From contig JBCAXA010000005.1 in assembly GCA_038534295.1 (NCBI GenBank), positions 1 to 64,000 of the forward strand: DNA of 64,000 bases, given 5' to 3'. Under the pieces are notes generated by a model. It did not search any database. It was not told where the DNA came from and saw only the letters and a list, made by a program, of their open reading frames with translations. The DNA comes from JBCAXA01 sp038534295. Its GTDB lineage: Bacteria; Pseudomonadota; Gammaproteobacteria; Steroidobacterales; Woeseiaceae. Positions 59,782 through 64,000 of the stretch are shown here, piece by piece. Positions within the stretch are counted from its first letter, which is position 1. Each line of letters begins with the position of its first letter. The position numbers and the translations under genes are program-made.

Positions 59782-60978
59782 ATGTCAACGAACCTGCCGA
59801 ATGATGACGACGCACGCGACACTGCCGCGTCATCGCGTAACCGTCGGGACGGTATTTTGCAGGTTGCGCTCGTCATTGGCGTGCTCGTGCTCGGTGTACT
59901 CGCCAACTTCGTGCTGTCGCTCGGCTCGACCGAACCACAGGTCAAAGTCGCTGGCGCGGATACGATTGTCGTCGACCTAGTCCAACCCGCGATTCGCGAT
60001 ACCGCAATCCGCATTGTCGAAACCGGTACGGTACAGGTGCAAAACGCGATCGAGCTCAGCCCGCAGGTCGGCGGCCGTGTCGTTGCCATGTCCCCGAACC
60101 TCGCCTCCGGCGGCCATTTCAAAGCGGGCGAAGTGTTGTTCCGTCTCGATGGTGCGGACTATGAGGCAGCGGTTAATCGCTCGCTCGCCGACGTTTCGGC
60201 GGCACAGGCCGACTTGCGCGTCGAGCGTGCTGAGGCCGATGTCGCCCGTCAAGAATGGGCGCTGGTACACCCGGATGAGCCGATTCCGCCGTTGGTCGCG
60301 CGTGAACCGCAAATCAGCCGCGCCGAAGCGTCGGTGCAGTCTGCACAAGCGGCGCTCGCCGATGCGCGTCTCGATCTGTCACGGGTGCAATTTTCGCTGC
60401 CTTTCGACGGCCGCATCCTGTCGACGACTATCAAGGTCGGTCAAAACCTCTCGCCCGGCCAGTCCTACGGGCGTGTCTACGAAACCGATGACATCGAAGT
60501 CGCGCTGCCGATCAACGCCGCCGCGCTCGAAGGACTGTCGCCGTCGGTCGGCCGAGACGCCGTCGTTCGAGCGACGACCCAACCGCGCCGCGACGTCGCT
60601 GCGTACCCGGCAGTCGTTACGCGGGCCGATGCAGAACTCGACCCGCAGACACGCTTGGCCCGACTGACGCTCGCGTTCGTCGAACCGGTCCCGCTGTTGC
60701 CCGGCGAGTTCGTCGAGGCCGAGATCGCAGGCCCGGTCGTCGCCGGCGCCTATCTCATTCCGGAGCGTGCAGTGTCGGACAACCGAAGCGTTTGGGTTGT
60801 CGACAACGGTGTGCTGGCGCGACGCGAGCCGCGGTTTATTTTCGCCCGGGACGGCGAAATTGCCGCACTGCCGTTCGATGCCGCCGACGGCGTTGTCGTA
60901 TCGACCCTCGTCGACCCGGCTGAAGGCGCCGCGGTGGAAATAGCGCGTCGGGCTGGCGACGGCGGTGACCCGCAATGA
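59782..60978 (+). CDS. RND periplasmic adaptor (membrane-fusion) protein
   Basis: 398 aa from the ATG at 59782 (GAGGA upstream; ATG 59776 lies too close to it). N-terminal TM (ILQVALVIGVLVLGVLANFV), biotinyl-lipoyl-type segment IELSPQVGGRVVAMSPNLAS, hairpin coiled coil and beta barrel (LPFDGRILSTTIKVGQNLSP). Its stop overlaps the permease ATG (ATGA). Confidence 0.92.
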   Translation: MSTNLPNDDDARDTAASSRNRRDGILQVALVIGVLVLGVLANFVLSLGSTEPQVKVAGADTIVVDLVQPAIRDTAIRIVETGTVQVQNAIELSPQVGGRVVAMSPNLASGGHFKAGEVLFRLDGADYEAAVNRSLADVSAAQADLRVERAEADVARQEWALVHPDEPIPPLVAREPQISRAEASVQSAQAALADARLDLSRVQFSLPFDGRILSTTIKVGQNLSPGQSYGRVYETDDIEVALPINAAALEGLSPSVGRDAVVRATTQPRRDVAAYPAVVTRADAELDPQTRLARLTLAFVEPVPLLPGEFVEAEIAGPVVAGAYLIPERAVSDNRSVWVVDNGVLARREPRFIFARDGEIAALPFDAADGVVVSTLVDPAEGAAVEIARRAGDGGDPQ

Positions 60979-63900
60979 ACGCGCCCGACGCGCGCGGCGT
61001 CATCGCCTGGTTCGCGCAAAATTCGGTGGCCGCTAACCTCTTGATGGCGACGCTGCTCGTCGGCGGCATGCTGGTATTGGGCAACATCAATACCGAAGTC
61101 CTACCGCAGGTCGATCCGCGCATCATCACCGTGACGGTGTCCTACCCCGGTGCCACGCCCGAAGAGGTGGAAGACGGCATCACTCGGCGCGTCGAAGACG
61201 CGGTGCTTGGCCTCGAAGGCGTCGATCGCGTGAGTTCTGCAGCGTCGGAAGGCGTCGGCACGGTGACGATGGAACTCAACGATTTCATCGACGCGCAATC
61301 GGTCAAAGACTCGGCGCAGTCGGCCGTGGACCGAATCTCCGATTTTCCTCCCGAGGACGCCAACGAACCGGAGATCACGATCGCCAAAGCGACATCGTCG
61401 GTCATGCGCCTGGTCGTGGTCGGCGATGTGAGCGAGCGCGTGCTCAAGCAAGCCGGCGAAACCATTGTGCGTGAGCTGCTTGCGCAAGACGGCGTCAGTA
61501 TCGTCACGCTGCAAGGCGCCCGCGACTACGAAATCTCGATTGAAACCTCGCAGGACACGCTCCGGCAGTACGGCATTGGTATCGATCAAGTCGCGGCGGC
61601 GATTCGCACGTCCTCGATCAACTTGTCCGCGGGCTCGGTGCGCACGAGCGGCGGCGACGTCTTGTTGCGCACGAATACCGAAGCACGCGATGCCGACGCT
61701 TTCGCTGAAATCATCGTGCTTAGCGATTCGGCCGGTCAGCGGGTCCGCCTGGGCGATATTGCGACGATTAACGATGGCTTTGCCGAAGACCGACTGATCA
61801 ATCACTACGACGGTCAACCGGCGGTTTTCTTGCAGATTGACCGTTCATCGGACGAAGATGCATTCGACGTCCGCGACAACGTGCTGGCATTCCTCGAGTC
61901 GTACCGCCCGGCGCCTGGCGTCAGCGTCCTCGTCGCCAGCGACACGACCACAATCGTTAGCGACCGGATTAACTTGTTGGTGCGCAACGCCATTATGGGT
62001 CTTGCACTGGTGTTCGTGTTCTTGGCGTTGACCTTGGACCTGCGCCTCGCGTTCTGGACCAGCGTTGGCATACCCGTCGCATTCCTTGGCGGTGCCGTGC
62101 TCTTCGGCCAATTCACGACCATCAGCATGACTACGCTGCTCGGCTTGATCATGGTGCTCGGCATCGTCGTCGATGACGCCATCGTTGTCGGCGAAAACAT
62201 CCATGAACAGCAAACCAAGTTCGGCTCTGGGTCGCTAACGGCAATACAGGGGGCACGTACCGTGCTCATGCCGGTCGTGATCGGTGTTACGACCTCAATG
62301 CTCGCCTTCGGCACGCTGTTGCTGTCCACGGGCGTACTCGGTCAGATATTGCGACCGGTGCCGATTGTCGTTCTCTGCGTACTGCTCGTATCGCTCATTG
62401 AAGTGTTCCTGATTTTGCCGGCCCACCTCGCTCATGGTCGAGAGTGGTCGGTCGGCGCGATGCAGAAATTGAAGCGCTCGGTACAAAGCGGCATTGATTG
62501 GGTTAAGGACCGAGCGATAACACCGCTGGTGCGTCGCTGCGTGCGCTTTCCGTACGTCGTCATGGCCACTGGAGCAGCGGTGCTCATTGCGTCGGCCGGT
62601 TTGTTAACCGGTGGCCACGTACGCTTCATTTTCTTCCCGACGGTCGAAGGCGATGAGATCACGATGGTCTTGGAAATGCCCGCCGGCGCGCCGTTTGAGG
62701 CTACGGAAGCCGCCATGAACCGCATCACCGATGCGGCATACGAGGCGATTGGCGGCAAAGACTCGGCCCTTTATCAATCGCTGTCGGTCACGATCGGCGG
62801 TCAGCTGTCGTCCGGATTCAACGCATCCGGTACCACCCTCCAATCGGAACTCGGCGTGGCGACGCTCGAACTGTCGGCCGCGGACCAACGCAGCCTGACG
62901 TCGGCCGAGATCGAACGGCTCTGGCGAGACGCCGTGGGCGTGATACCCGGGATCGAGAGCCTGTCGTTCGAGTCCTCCGGCTTGGCGGCCGGTGGGGCTG
63001 ACGTCAGTTTCGACTTCACCCATCCGGACAATGCGACGCTCACAGAGGCCGTCGAACAGATGATCGACCGCATGGCCAATATCGAAGGCGTCAGCGAGAT
63101 TGAAAACAGCGCCAAACCGGGCAAACGCCAAATCGAGTTTGCGCTGACGCCGGCCGGAACGGCGGCGGGTCTCAGTGTCGACGACTTGGCGCGCAGTATC
63201 CGGCAGTCGTACTTTGGCGAAGAGGTACAACGCTTCCAGCGTGGCCGCGAAGAGGTGAAAGTGTTCGTGCGCTTTCCGCAAAACGAGCGTCGTAGCCTTG
63301 CCGATCTGGCGCGCTTGCGCATTCCGATTCCCGGGGGCGACGACGTGGCGCTGACCGCCGTCGCCAGCATCAAAGAGACGCGCAGTTTTGTATCGATCGA
63401 CCGCGTCGACGGGCAACGTATCGTTACCGTGAGCGCGGACGTGGATGAGGCGACTGCAACGCCGACCGACGTCAACAGTTTTATCGAGCGCGAGATCCTG
63501 CCGCCATTGCTCGAAGCCCATCCGGGGCTGCGGATTAAGATCGAGGGTCAGGCGCGCAGCCAGGGTGAAGAACTGGCGTCGCTGTCGGAGAACTTCTTGC
63601 TCGCCATTCTGGGGATCTACGTGCTGCTGGCCAGCGTGCTGCGCTCGTACTTCCAGCCGCTGATAATCCTGATGATCATCCCGTTCGGCCTGGTTGGCGC
63701 GATTTTGGGGCACATGCTGTTTGGCTACGACCTCACGTTCCTGTCGCTGTTCGGTGTCGTGGCACTGTCGGGAGTCATCATCAACGACAGCATCGTGCTG
63801 ATCGACTATTTCAACCTGCTGCAGCGCCAAGGCGGCGATCCGGTCAATAATATCGTCGAGGCGGTGCGGCGACGGTTTCGCCCGATCCTGCTAACGACGC

Positions 63901-64000
63901 TGACGACGGTGATCGGCTTGTTGCCGATGATTGCCGAGACCAGCATTCAGGCGCAGTTCCTGATACCAATGGCGCTCAGTCTGGCCTTCGGCATTCTCGT
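60975..64000 (+). CDS. RND efflux permease (AcrB-type), cut by window edge
   Basis: Over 1000 residues visible and still open at 64000. Start MNAPDARGVIAWFAQNSVAA; TM1; SYPGATPEEVEDGITRRVED; the TM4 proton-relay VLGIVVDDAIVVGENI (two Asp); and LSGVIINDSIVLIDYF in the second half. Translationally coupled to the adaptor. With the TolC-like gene it forms a full tripartite pump. Substrate unknown; heavy-metal signatures were not seen. Confidence 0.94.
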   Translation, partial: MNAPDARGVIAWFAQNSVAANLLMATLLVGGMLVLGNINTEVLPQVDPRIITVTVSYPGATPEEVEDGITRRVEDAVLGLEGVDRVSSAASEGVGTVTMELNDFIDAQSVKDSAQSAVDRISDFPPEDANEPEITIAKATSSVMRLVVVGDVSERVLKQAGETIVRELLAQDGVSIVTLQGARDYEISIETSQDTLRQYGIGIDQVAAAIRTSSINLSAGSVRTSGGDVLLRTNTEARDADAFAEIIVLSDSAGQRVRLGDIATINDGFAEDRLINHYDGQPAVFLQIDRSSDEDAFDVRDNVLAFLESYRPAPGVSVLVASDTTTIVSDRINLLVRNAIMGLALVFVFLALTLDLRLAFWTSVGIPVAFLGGAVLFGQFTTISMTTLLGLIMVLGIVVDDAIVVGENIHEQQTKFGSGSLTAIQGARTVLMPVVIGVTTSMLAFGTLLLSTGVLGQILRPVPIVVLCVLLVSLIEVFLILPAHLAHGREWSVGAMQKLKRSVQSGIDWVKDRAITPLVRRCVRFPYVVMATGAAVLIASAGLLTGGHVRFIFFPTVEGDEITMVLEMPAGAPFEATEAAMNRITDAAYEAIGGKDSALYQSLSVTIGGQLSSGFNASGTTLQSELGVATLELSAADQRSLTSAEIERLWRDAVGVIPGIESLSFESSGLAAGGADVSFDFTHPDNATLTEAVEQMIDRMANIEGVSEIENSAKPGKRQIEFALTPAGTAAGLSVDDLARSIRQSYFGEEVQRFQRGREEVKVFVRFPQNERRSLADLARLRIPIPGGDDVALTAVASIKETRSFVSIDRVDGQRIVTVSADVDEATATPTDVNSFIEREILPPLLEAHPGLRIKIEGQARSQGEELASLSENFLLAILGIYVLLASVLRSYFQPLIILMIIPFGLVGAILGHMLFGYDLTFLSLFGVVALSGVIINDSIVLIDYFNLLQRQGGDPVNNIVEAVRRRFRPILLTTLTTVIGLLPMIAETSIQAQFLIPMALSLAFGIL

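Overview
The window is chromosomal DNA from a moderately GC-rich Gram-negative bacterium, most likely an environmental gammaproteobacterium. The evidence is a tRNA-Tyr/Gly/Thr-tuf cluster of the tufB-operon type, an overlapping cmoA-cmoB pair, many lipoboxes and outer-membrane proteins (a DcaP-like porin, a TolC-family factor, OmpA-like domains), an RND efflux operon and a PEP-CTERM protein. I saw no transposase, integrase, prophage, rRNA or CRISPR array. Both ends cut genes: tuf on the left and an RND permease on the right. Species-level placement is not possible from the sequence alone.

Layout. 0-6 kb: tuf start, three tRNAs with promoter and an internal terminator-like hairpin, an M15 D,D-carboxypeptidase, cmoAB for tRNA wobble-U34 modification, and a GbsR/MarR-type regulator overlapping a lipase-like lipoprotein. 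6-13 kb: exported or lipoprotein genes of unknown function, a TolB-like/HEAT-repeat protein, a DUF2306 membrane protein, a candidate structured sRNA with its own terminator, and a PQQ-type sugar dehydrogenase lipoprotein. 13-24 kb: an OmpA/BON protein coupled to a long coiled-coil HhH protein, a lipoprotein RidA, an AraC/CMD divergent pair, an esterase, a P1 peptidase and a DcaP-like porin. 23-34 kb: an exported three-gene operon ending in a multicopper oxidase, a LysR pair, and an isoquinoline-oxidoreductase-type molybdenum hydroxylase operon (2Fe-2S subunit, Mo subunit, cytochrome c) with a divergent TetR and a 21-bp perfect dyad. 34-42 kb: a retropepsin, YdeI, a VOC protein, then a Cpx-like envelope module (LTxxQ/Spy-like protein, fatty-acid hydroxylase, OmpR-type regulator, histidine kinase) and a NUDIX / SPFH / NAD-kinase-like operon. 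42-50 kb: a DUF5610-like protein, a membrane-embedded hydrolase, a TetR regulator with tandem operators ahead of a four-gene run ending in fosA, and a PEP-CTERM protein with a CRP-like site. 50-64 kb: methyltransferases, a NarL-type two-component pair, two tandem cytochrome P460 genes with an AraC gene, a second LTxxQ protein, and a TolC/adaptor/permease efflux operon.

How the parts connect. The two LTxxQ/Spy-like genes, 18 kb apart, each carry a TTTAC-N5-TTTAC type element (the reverse complement of the CpxR box) at exactly the same distance, 75 nt, from the start codon. One of them heads the operon that encodes the OmpR-type regulator and kinase, so a Cpx-like autoregulated envelope-stress circuit is the best-supported regulatory inference here. 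The least characterised module is NUDIX (NrtR-like)-SPFH-NAD-kinase-like, driven from a strong promoter containing two different inverted repeats. Other self-contained regulator/operator/target units are the TetR-molybdenum hydroxylase locus and the TetR-DUF4345-...-FosA locus.
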